Below, piece after piece: positions 7,752 to 13,652 of a stretch of 13,652 nucleotides of DNA; within the stretch, counting starts at the first letter, position 1, and the number at the start of each line of letters is the position of its first letter. A program made the position numbers and the translations under genes. Location: NCBI GenBank assembly GCA_963521545.1, contig CAUQVP010000048.1, forward strand, positions 1-13,652. The letters run 5' to 3'. Origin of the DNA: JABCPE02 sp963521545 (GTDB lineage Bacteria; Bacteroidota; Bacteroidia; Flavobacteriales; Weeksellaceae). The notes below the pieces were generated by a model. It was not told the origin of the DNA, searched no databases, and worked only from the letters and a program-made list of their open reading frames with translations.

Positions 7752-7759
7752 TACTTTTG
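7752..7759 (+). promoter_or_regulatory. xrtF: Putative xrtF promoter -7 box (TACTTTTG)
   Basis: An exact TAnnTTTG match 15 bases upstream of the xrtF ATG at 7775, giving a very short leader of about 10 nt. The -33 region is T-rich but has no clean TTTG. The TTG at 7757-7759 is part of this box, which argues against using it as a start codon. Confidence 0.5.
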
Positions 7760-7774
7760 CCCAAAATTATCATA

Positions 7775-8296
7775 ATGTTTGATGACCTAAAGCCTATTCT
7801 TATCCTGTTATTAAGGTTTTTAGCAACTTATCTGGGATTGATTTTACTTTATCAGTTTTATCTAAATCTATACTCCGATGCCGCCGCAGACCCTTTGACC
7901 AGAGTTATAGCAGAGCAGTCTACTTTCTGCATGAATAAAATGGGCTACAATACCCAGCTGATAGAATCCACCGAAAAGAGCGGTTTATATTTCTATATCA
8001 ATAACATATGGGCTACCACGATGATTGAGGGCTGTAATGCCGTTTCCATCATGATTCTGTATCTTGCCTTTATTTTTACTTTTTATAGAGGAGTTCAGAC
8101 TTTTTGGTTCGCCGCTTTGGGACTGGTTTTCCTTTATGTAGTGAATGTTACGAGAATTGCTCTCATTAACATTGTCTATATGGAGCTTTCACCAGAGCAT
8201 TTTAAGATTGCTCACGATTACGCCTTTCCTGCCATTATCTATGGAGGCGTGGTTTTTCTTTGGATTATCTGGATTAAATTTTTTGTTAAAAGATGA
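7775..8296 (+). CDS. xrtF: Exosortase family protein XrtF, 173 aa
   Basis: Integral inner-membrane cysteine protease/transpeptidase of the exosortase type. Exosortases recognise C-terminal sorting tails of exported proteins and process them. Hydrophobic segments lie at about 8-30, 90-105, 110-135 and 150-170. The catalytic triad is visible: C87 in the EGCNAVS block, R127 in NVTRIAL, and H147 in the HDYAFPAIIYGG block. The small size and the N-terminal FDDLKPILILLLRF match my memory of the flavobacterial XrtF subfamily (TIGR04128). A start six codons upstream would be TTG at 7757 and would overlap the promoter box, so ATG 7775 is chosen. The stop overlaps the next gene's start (ATGA), showing tight coupling to its partner. 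The PASTA-rluD pair is divergent. No protein in this window carries an evident exosortase sorting tail. Confidence 0.9.
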   Translation: MFDDLKPILILLLRFLATYLGLILLYQFYLNLYSDAAADPLTRVIAEQSTFCMNKMGYNTQLIESTEKSGLYFYINNIWATTMIEGCNAVSIMILYLAFIFTFYRGVQTFWFAALGLVFLYVVNVTRIALINIVYMELSPEHFKIAHDYAFPAIIYGGVVFLWIIWIKFFVKR

Positions 8297-8718
8297 AACA
8301 TTGGAACTGGATTGGTGTTGCCATTTGTGTAGCAGGACTTATTGGAGTGAGATATCTGGAAAATGTTCTATTCTACGACCCTTTTTTAGATTATTTCGCC
8401 AATATTGGCAACCCTGCATTTCCTCAGTTTGAGTGGGAAAAACTCATCGCCAGCCATCTTTTCAGGTTTTTATTAAATCTTATTTTTTCTTTGGGAATTG
8501 TTCATTTTCTGTTTTTAAATAAAAAATGGACTGCCCAAGCATTAGTTTTAATCACTTTATCTTTCGCTCTTTTCTTCCCTATTTATCTGTATTCTGTCTA
8601 TACGGAATTTAGTTTTGGGAATTTGTTCTCGTTTTACATCAGAAGATTTGTGATTCAGCCTTTGCCCATTTTACTGATAGTTCCGCTGTTTTATTACAGA
8701 AAAAATCTTATAAAATAA
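8293..8718 (+). CDS. Exosortase F system-associated membrane protein, 141 aa
   Basis: A small integral membrane protein with about four hydrophobic segments (5-20, 57-76, 80-102, 118-135). Sequence landmarks are RYLENVLFYDPF (20-31), HLFRFLLNLIFSLGIVHFLF (55-74) and FYIRRFVIQPLPILL (114-128). These and the position directly after xrtF match my memory of the exosortase F-associated family (TIGR04127), found next to XrtF in Flavobacteriia. No enzymatic motif is visible. The 4-bp ATGA overlap with xrtF implies translational coupling, so a role as a stabilising or substrate-presenting subunit of XrtF is a reasonable inference. Its molecular function has not been established as far as I know. Confidence 0.85.
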   Translation: MKHWNWIGVAICVAGLIGVRYLENVLFYDPFLDYFANIGNPAFPQFEWEKLIASHLFRFLLNLIFSLGIVHFLFLNKKWTAQALVLITLSFALFFPIYLYSVYTEFSFGNLFSFYIRRFVIQPLPILLIVPLFYYRKNLIK

Positions 8719-8754
8719 ATCAAGGCTCATTTTGATAAGCCTTGATTTTTTTTT
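8718..8754 (+). terminator. Intrinsic terminator after the xrtF unit
   Basis: A 10-bp stem, AATCAAGGCT (8718-8727) with AGCCTTGATT (8738-8747), has a 10-nt loop and is followed by a long T-run to 8754. The stem begins on the last base of the stop codon. The opposite strand has only a weak T-rich tail, so use by the convergent DUF4407 gene is possible but less certain. Confidence 0.92.
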
Positions 8755-9789
8755 CTACAAATTATCCAAATCTTTTTTGAATTTTTCTATTCTAAAATCC
8801 GTGGAGATAGTTCCTTTTTCTATTTTTTCTTTCGCATAGAGTTTTGTTTCAGTTTCGGTTTTTTCTAAAAGATAATCGTAAGATCCTGCGGTAGAAATTA
8901 ATTTAACCAAAACAGGCGAAATTTCTAAACAAATAAAAAGTCCCATGATGAACATCGCCGCTACAGCCATGATGGGATTTGCCCCTAACTCATCCAGTGC
9001 CTGAAGCCTCGCCGCGAAACCATTGAACCTATTTTCTGAATCCTCACTGTTTTTCTGCTCCGTTTGTAGGTTGGTATAGACCTTGGAGATTTCCTCATCC
9101 AGATATTTCAGTCGTGGTTCCATCTGCTTTTGGTAGGCTTCCAGCTCTTTTTTCTTATTGTCGCGGATTTCGGTTTTTCGCTTTGCATTTGGCCCAAAAC
9201 CAGCCTTGCCACTCGTAAGTCCTGTTTCTTTGCCCAGAACCTCTCTTTCCAAATCCACCACTGCGGAATCATAGGCTTTTTGGTAGGATTCTATTTGACT
9301 TTGGATTTGTTCTTTTTCTTTTGCAAAAGGCCCTGACTGCTGTAAAATCCTGCTGTTCATCTGTTCCTGAAGTTCGGTTTTATTCCTTTGGATGATGGTG
9401 TTTAGCTGTTTATTGATTTCTTTTTCAAAAATCTTTAATTCCAATGGCTTTGAAATAACAATCCCTAAAAACACCGCCAAAACCAAACGAGGAAGAGTCA
9501 GCAGAAGCTGGTTTTTCCAAGAAACCGTTTTCTTGATAGAGGATACGATGTATCTGTCCAGATTAAAAATCATCAATCCCCAGATAAATCCCGCTGCCAG
9601 CGCAGCATGGAAATCATCAAAAATGGTAAAGGTAGCATACCCTGCGGAGATTCCCGCAAAAAAACCTGTGAATAAAACAATCCCTCCGATGCCGGAATAT
9701 TTATTCCACTCGGAAGGAGTTTTCTTTAAGATGTGAAGATTCGCACCAGAGCAAATCATCAAAAATTTCTGAATAAAGTTTATTTTCAT
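8755..9789 (-). CDS. DUF4407 membrane protein with a long periplasmic coiled-coil region, 344 aa
   Basis: Function unknown. The layout matches the DUF4407 family: three hydrophobic segments near the N-terminus (about 31-55, 61-78, 99-116), a long charged region (about 117-265) with heptad-like Glu/Lys/Gln composition, and a fourth hydrophobic segment (270-298). The C-terminal 45 residues are hydrophilic and helical-looking. Conserved-looking pieces are FNLDRYIVSS (75-84) after the second segment, PRLVLAVFLGIVISKPLELKIF (100-121), and SPVLVKL (291-297) at the end of the last helix. With four membrane passes and the N-terminus inside, the coiled-coil domain and the 56-65 turn face opposite sides depending on topology; I cannot settle which. 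It lies 34 bp downstream of asd on the same strand, with a small hairpin directly before its start. Confidence 0.85.
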   Translation of the reverse strand: MKINFIQKFLMICSGANLHILKKTPSEWNKYSGIGGIVLFTGFFAGISAGYATFTIFDDFHAALAAGFIWGLMIFNLDRYIVSSIKKTVSWKNQLLLTLPRLVLAVFLGIVISKPLELKIFEKEINKQLNTIIQRNKTELQEQMNSRILQQSGPFAKEKEQIQSQIESYQKAYDSAVVDLEREVLGKETGLTSGKAGFGPNAKRKTEIRDNKKKELEAYQKQMEPRLKYLDEEISKVYTNLQTEQKNSEDSENRFNGFAARLQALDELGANPIMAVAAMFIMGLFICLEISPVLVKLISTAGSYDYLLEKTETETKLYAKEKIEKGTISTDFRIEKFKKDLDNL

Positions 9790-9793
9790 TTTT

Positions 9794-9810
9794 CCGTACT
9801 ATGTGTACGG
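9794..9810. repeat. 6-bp inverted repeat CCGTAC/GTACGG before the DUF4407 gene
   Basis: Arms at 9794-9799 and 9805-9810 flank a 5-nt loop. There is no T-run on either side, so it is not a usual terminator. In the minus-strand transcript the hairpin ends four bases before the ATG, overlapping the expected ribosome-binding region, so an effect on translation is possible. Confidence 0.45.
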
Positions 9811-9812
9811 TG

Positions 9813-9832
9813 TTATACCAAAATTATACCAA
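9813..9832 (-). repeat. Direct repeat TTGGTATAA x2, 11-bp period, across the asd stop codon
   Basis: On the minus strand TTGGTATAA occurs at 9832-9824 and again at 9821-9813. The first copy encodes the last two residues of Asd (Leu-Val) and its TAA stop; the second is noncoding. The period is about one helical turn. It could be a short duplication or a binding site. Confidence 0.45.
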
Positions 9833-10813
9833 CTGATTTTTGACCAAATATTCTGCGATTTGGACAGCGTTCGTAGCTGCTCCTTTTCTTAGATTATCCG
9901 CCACTATCCAGCAGTTGAGCGTTTTTGGCTGAGAATTATCTCTTCTTATTCTTCCTACAAAAACCTCATCTTTCCCTTCGGAATAGAACGGCATAGGATA
10001 TTTTTTATTGGCTACATCATCCTCCACGATAACACCTGGTGTTTTTGAGAGAATCTGCTTAACTTCCTCTATATCAAAATCTTCATTAAACTCAATATTC
10101 ACACTCTCAGAATGTCCGCCCTGCACAGGAACACGAACGGCTGTCGCTGTGATTTCAAAACTGCTGTCGCCCAAAATCTTTTTAGGTTCAGTCATTAGTT
10201 TTAGTTCTTCTTTTGTGTAGTCATCATCTGCGAAAACATCACAATGCGGAAGTGCATTCTTGAAAATCTGATAAGGATAAACTTTCTCGCACTCTTCGCC
10301 TTTTATTTCTTGGTTGAGCTGGTCTACTGCCGCTTTACCTGTTCCCGTAACTGACTGATATGTAGACACTACTACTCTTTTCAACCCGTATTTTCTGTGT
10401 AATGGATTTAGAATCATTACCAGCTGAATAGTAGAGCAGTTAGGGTTTGCGATGATTTTGTCTTCTTGGGTCAGAACATCAGCATTTATCTCTGGAACGA
10501 CCAATTTTTTGGTAACATCCATTCTCCAAGCCGAAGAATTATCAATCACCGTAGTTCCTGCCTCTGCAAATTTCGGTGCAAACTCTAGAGAAGTCCCTCC
10601 ACCAGCCGAAAACAGCGCTATCTCTGGCTTCATATCGATGGCATCCTGCATGGACACTACCGAATATTCCTTGCCTTTAAAACTAATTTTTTTTCCAACA
10701 GATTTTTCCGAAGCCACTGGGATGATTTCCTGCACAGGGAAATTCCTTTCTTCCAAAACTTTCAGCATGATTTGTCCTACCATTCCTGTAGCACCCACTA
10801 CCGCAATTTTCAT
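9824..10813 (-). CDS. asd: Aspartate-semialdehyde dehydrogenase, 329 aa
   Basis: Reduces aspartyl phosphate to aspartate semialdehyde with NADPH, the branch-point step toward lysine/diaminopimelate, threonine and methionine, in the cytosol. The N-terminal Rossmann motif is GATGMVGQ (7-14). The catalytic cysteine is C126 in ANPNCST (122-128). YQSVTGTGKAAVDQL (152-166) is a conserved loop. TAVRVPVQGGHSESVNIE (224-241) carries R227 and the base H234. The dimer/cofactor end is DNLRKGAATNAVQIAEYL (306-323). Length is typical of the bacterial enzyme (about 330-370). The gene follows the 138-aa membrane protein by 22 bp and precedes the DUF4407 gene by 34 bp, all on one strand, so a three-gene transcript is likely. 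No regulatory leader for lysine or methionine control is seen directly before it. Confidence 0.96.
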   Translation of the reverse strand: MKIAVVGATGMVGQIMLKVLEERNFPVQEIIPVASEKSVGKKISFKGKEYSVVSMQDAIDMKPEIALFSAGGGTSLEFAPKFAEAGTTVIDNSSAWRMDVTKKLVVPEINADVLTQEDKIIANPNCSTIQLVMILNPLHRKYGLKRVVVSTYQSVTGTGKAAVDQLNQEIKGEECEKVYPYQIFKNALPHCDVFADDDYTKEELKLMTEPKKILGDSSFEITATAVRVPVQGGHSESVNIEFNEDFDIEEVKQILSKTPGVIVEDDVANKKYPMPFYSEGKDEVFVGRIRRDNSQPKTLNCWIVADNLRKGAATNAVQIAEYLVKNQLV

Positions 10814-10835
10814 ATGAGTAAATTCAAAATTTTAA

Positions 10836-11252
10836 TTAACCAAAAATAAGTCTCCAAGGATATGCATACTCAAAAAGTAATGCCGCTACCAATGCGATAA
10901 CTACTATCTTTAGGCTTAGTTGTTTATTATTTTTTATGTATTTGTATACATATGTCATCATTCCTGCGCAGAGTAAAATGCTTATCCCATACTCAAAATG
11001 TTTCAAAAATGAAGAAAATCCTGAAACCTCCGAAAACTCTGGTGAATAAATTCCTAAAAAAACACCCAATATACCCTGAACATATAATAACATCATCGAA
11101 AAAAAGTTTGTTTTTCTCAAAACATCTGAAACTGCACCTTTATAACTAAGATGCGCCTGTAATAATAGAAAAATAAACGCTCCAAAAACTACCACTGTGG
11201 AAAAAGAAATTCCCTTGTGAGTACTATATACACTATTAAATAAATCCTCCAT
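10836..11252 (-). CDS. Small four-helix membrane protein of unknown function, 138 aa
   Basis: Four hydrophobic segments at about residues 15-33, 50-69, 86-105 and 112-129 form a compact integral membrane protein without a signal peptide. Landmarks are YSTHKG (9-14), a His in QAHLSYKG (32-39), LRKTNFF (45-51) between helices 1 and 2, YVQGILGVFLGIYSPEF (57-73) and FLKHFEYG (82-89). The pattern of four helices with His near helix ends resembles small Bacteroidota proteins sometimes annotated as cytochrome-b-like. That comparison is from memory and weak, and heme binding is not shown. It is the promoter-proximal gene of the run leading into asd. The start has an exact promoter box 22 bases upstream and no Shine-Dalgarno. 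Confidence 0.75.
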   Translation of the reverse strand: MEDLFNSVYSTHKGISFSTVVVFGAFIFLLLQAHLSYKGAVSDVLRKTNFFSMMLLYVQGILGVFLGIYSPEFSEVSGFSSFLKHFEYGISILLCAGMMTYVYKYIKNNKQLSLKIVVIALVAALLFEYAYPWRLIFG

Positions 11253-11274
11253 CTTTTATTCTAAATTAGAAACG

Positions 11275-11282
11275 CAAATATA
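11275..11282 (-). promoter_or_regulatory. Putative promoter -7 box for the 138-aa gene, asd and DUF4407 gene (TATATTTG)
   Basis: An exact TAnnTTTG match on the minus strand, 22 bases upstream of the ATG at 11252. It begins within the T-run of the preceding terminator, so any -33 element would lie inside that hairpin; no clear TTTG is seen there. Confidence 0.45.
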
Positions 11283-11313
11283 AAAAAATCCTAACTAATT
11301 AAAGTTAGGATTT
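11282..11313 (-). terminator. Intrinsic terminator after the TonB-dependent receptor gene
   Basis: A perfect 11-bp stem (AAATCCTAACT at 11286-11296 with AGTTAGGATTT at 11303-11313) has a 6-nt loop. On the minus strand it is followed by TTTT and further T-rich sequence. It separates the receptor gene from the asd-containing run. Confidence 0.9.
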
Positions 11314-11340
11314 CCATTTATTATCTTCTTGTTTTTTTTA

Positions 11341-13652
11341 CTAGAAGTTGAATGTAACAGATGCAGACCAAGTTCTACCATATCCAAAATAAACTTCATT
11401 AGTTGTAGCTATTCCTTTATATGTTTTACTACCTGCTCCTGCATGTATATTAGTCTTAGATTCTGCAATGTATGTAGTATCTAAAACATTATAAACATTT
11501 CCTCTAAAAGTGAATGATTGATTGTTTCCAATGCTTAACTTATAAGATAACCCTACATCTAATAAATTATAGCTTGGTAATCTCAATGAACCATTATGAT
11601 TAGCTTCTCGGAAATTTTGAGGAGAAACAGATGCATAAAGATGATCTACATATCTCCAATCTGCATTCAGTGACAATCCTTTCACTGGTCTTACTTTCAA
11701 TCCTAAATTAGTTGTAAGTTGGGCAGCATCACCCACTTTAACATCTGATAAATATAGGGTAACATTCTCGATTGGCTTTTTATACTCATCATAGATAACC
11801 TCATTATTATCTGTAAAGTAACTTGCTGATGCTTTTCCCTTATAATACCAATCACCAAAAGAGAAAGCTCCTGTAACTGACAATAGATTAGAGAGCTTAT
11901 ATTCTGCGTCCAATTCTACCCCTTCGTGGATTTCTTGTACGCCATACACACTTGCTCTTCCTTGTATTTCTTGACCTGATAATTCAGGATATTTACCATC
12001 AGCACCTGGCGTAGCACTATAATCATAAGATTTAAACCTATTAGTTATAGGTACATATCTATCCTTCCAGCTTGTTCTATATAGATTCACATTAGCATTG
12101 AAAACACTTGATCTGAAACTATACCCTAACTCCATACCAAAAATCTTTTCATTAGTTAGGTTTTGATTAAGGTAGTTTCTATTATTAGCATATACCGCAT
12201 TCATAAACGGCTGCTTCTCATAGTATCCAATATTTGTGAAGATATTATGATTTTCGTTGATATTATAGTTTAAACCACCTTTAATATTAAATCCAAATAG
12301 ATATTTAAATCCTGTCTTTACATCCATTTTAGAATTTGAATTTCCAGCAACAGCTAATGTACCTGGCAACAAGAAATGGTCTATTCTTTGATATCCTTGC
12401 TCTGAAATAGCTCCTTGTAAGAATGCAGATAATTTGTCATTACTATACTCTACTTGCCCAAATACTCCCCCCCATAGCACTTCTCCATCATTATCATAAG
12501 CTATATGCTCAGCACTAATTTTATTAAATGGATTCCAAGGAACTTGGATGTTATGAGTAGAAGTAATTATTCTATTTCCGATATTTTTATTAGAGGCATC
12601 TGTGTAAGAATTAGCTCCTAACATATCCGTGATTACACGATAATGATATCCTTTATAGTATCTACCATCTAGTCCTGCACTAAGTTGCCAATTAGAGTTA
12701 AATTTATGAGTAAAACTTGTCAAGAATCCATACCAATCATGTTCATTAGTTGATGCTGCTCTAAGTATTTTAGGGGATGTAGGATTAGCCATATTATCAG
12801 CTACCATTTTATCATAATCAAGAAGACCATCAGCTGTTCTATAGTTATTAAAGTTTCTTGCAACAAGTGGAGATGCTCCAGTTCCTCCTCCTCTACCTAA
12901 TGAAGCGTAGAATACTGTAGCTAGCTTATTTTTTTCATTAATATTCCAATCCCAGTTAAACATTGCAACAGGCTTATGATAGAAATTTCTAGCCCACACC
13001 ATCTCTCTACCATTCAGATAACCCCTTAGAGGATTATATTTTCTATTTGGCTTATCTACGCCATTACCATATTTAATATAATCATCTATAGAAACTTGGG
13101 AATACCTTTGGTCATGCACTTGCGGAGCTCCTGTAACCATAAACTGAAAATCATGTTTTTTATTAGGCTGGAATCCCAATGCAAAGAAATAGCTATATGC
13201 TTCAAAATCAGTACCATGAGCATACATAGCTCCCGCTGTTCTACTTAGTAAGAATGAAGTAGACCACCCTGATTTGCTCTTTCCTGTATTATAGGAGAAC
13301 AATGCCTTATGATATCCATCGTTACCCACTCCTATGGTCACTGTTCCCTGTTTTTTCTTATCTGCTGCCCTCGTTATGATATTTATAGTACCACCCACAG
13401 AAGCAATGGCAAGTTTAGATGCACCTAAACCTCTTTGCACTTGCAATGCAGAAGTTACATCAGAAATACCCGCCCAATTAGACCAGTATACTTTTCCTCC
13501 CTCCATATCATTCACTGGCATACCATTTACCATTACAGCAATATTCTCGTTTTGGAATCCTCTAATGTTAATTTTAGAATCTCCAAAACCACCTCCTGCT
13601 TTTGTAGCATATACAGAAGGAGTTGAGTTCAAAACCTCAGGGAATTCCTGGT
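11341..13652 (-). CDS. TonB-dependent outer-membrane receptor, 5' end beyond the window (769 residues visible)
   Basis: An outer-membrane gated channel for TonB-driven uptake of a bulky ligand; substrate unknown. The frame is open through the window edge. The first visible residues read QEFPEVLNSTPSVYATK, so the signal peptide, any carboxypeptidase-like domain, the TonB box and the first part of the plug are missing. The TTG at 13632 is an internal Leu codon, not the start. Visible plug motifs are INIRGFQNENIAVMVNGMPV, the VQRGLGASKLAIASVGG stretch and TINIITR. The rest is a long beta barrel of alternating strands with Tyr/Asn/Gly-rich loops. It ends in SASVTFNF with a C-terminal Phe, the usual barrel-assembly signal. 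No SusD-like gene lies downstream; the next gene is the 138-aa membrane protein behind a terminator. Confidence 0.92.
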   Translation of the reverse strand, partial: QEFPEVLNSTPSVYATKAGGGFGDSKINIRGFQNENIAVMVNGMPVNDMEGGKVYWSNWAGISDVTSALQVQRGLGASKLAIASVGGTINIITRAADKKKQGTVTIGVGNDGYHKALFSYNTGKSKSGWSTSFLLSRTAGAMYAHGTDFEAYSYFFALGFQPNKKHDFQFMVTGAPQVHDQRYSQVSIDDYIKYGNGVDKPNRKYNPLRGYLNGREMVWARNFYHKPVAMFNWDWNINEKNKLATVFYASLGRGGGTGASPLVARNFNNYRTADGLLDYDKMVADNMANPTSPKILRAASTNEHDWYGFLTSFTHKFNSNWQLSAGLDGRYYKGYHYRVITDMLGANSYTDASNKNIGNRIITSTHNIQVPWNPFNKISAEHIAYDNDGEVLWGGVFGQVEYSNDKLSAFLQGAISEQGYQRIDHFLLPGTLAVAGNSNSKMDVKTGFKYLFGFNIKGGLNYNINENHNIFTNIGYYEKQPFMNAVYANNRNYLNQNLTNEKIFGMELGYSFRSSVFNANVNLYRTSWKDRYVPITNRFKSYDYSATPGADGKYPELSGQEIQGRASVYGVQEIHEGVELDAEYKLSNLLSVTGAFSFGDWYYKGKASASYFTDNNEVIYDEYKKPIENVTLYLSDVKVGDAAQLTTNLGLKVRPVKGLSLNADWRYVDHLYASVSPQNFREANHNGSLRLPSYNLLDVGLSYKLSIGNNQSFTFRGNVYNVLDTTYIAESKTNIHAGAGSKTYKGIATTNEVYFGYGRTWSASVTFNF

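Noticed and set aside
7757..7774. Upstream TTG start adding six residues to XrtF
   Set aside because: The TTG is the end of an exact TAnnTTTG promoter box, and the ATG at 7775 gives the family-like N-terminus.
8145..8432. 95-aa plus-strand frame spanning the xrtF/partner junction
   Set aside because: Out-of-frame shadow of two overlapping genes with recognisable families.
9392..9736. 114-aa plus-strand open frame opposite the DUF4407 gene
   Set aside because: Antisense of membrane-helix coding sequence; composition reflects the opposite strand.
10452..10817. 121-aa plus-strand open frame opposite asd
   Set aside because: Lies wholly across the conserved Rossmann and active-site coding region of asd; no promoter or family features.
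13435..13626. 63-aa plus-strand frame near the right edge
   Set aside because: Antisense of the conserved receptor plug coding sequence.

Overview
The window looks like a chromosomal segment of a low-GC Bacteroidota, most likely class Flavobacteriia and possibly a Chryseobacterium/Riemerella-like Weeksellaceae. The reasons are an exosortase F (XrtF) gene with its flavobacterial partner, a large TonB-dependent receptor, A-rich leaders without clear Shine-Dalgarno sites, and TAnnTTTG promoter boxes of the Bacteroidota type. It reads as ordinary core and envelope genes: no tRNA, rRNA, insertion sequence, CRISPR or prophage feature was seen, and no gene-free stretch exceeds 300 bases. The genus is an inference.

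Layout. 2-1432 (+) encodes a 12-segment MFS carrier of the oxalate/formate-antiporter type, ending in a perfect hairpin terminator shared with the convergent hemW (1497-2621, -). A 174-bp divergent spacer then separates hemW from ppsA (2796-5525, +), an unusually long and divergent phosphoenolpyruvate synthase. A second two-sided terminator divides ppsA from a minus-strand pair: a membrane-anchored three-PASTA protein (6657-7682) followed 10 bp later by an RluD-type pseudouridine synthase (5591-6646). Divergent from that pair is the xrtF two-gene unit (7775-8718, +), whose genes overlap by ATGA. Then come three minus-strand genes that probably form an operon, read in the order 138-aa four-helix membrane protein (10836-11252), asd (9824-10813) and a DUF4407 protein (8755-9789). 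Last is a TonB-dependent receptor (11341-13652, -) whose 5' part lies beyond the window.

How the genes fit together. Most products act at the cell envelope: nutrient carrier, PASTA protein (family known for peptidoglycan or muropeptide binding), exosortase-type transpeptidase/protease module, DUF4407 membrane protein and outer-membrane receptor. Asd feeds diaminopimelate, and so peptidoglycan, as well as Thr/Met/Lys. PpsA makes PEP from pyruvate, a step needed for growth on lactate, pyruvate or amino acids. Together with an OFA-type carrier this hints at organic-acid use, but the two genes do not share an operon.

The best candidate for an under-described system is the XrtF plus partner pair, which has a full Cys-Arg-His exosortase triad and no visible substrate in the window. 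The second is the PEP synthase, whose phosphohistidine loop has lost the threonine used for regulation in the E. coli enzyme.
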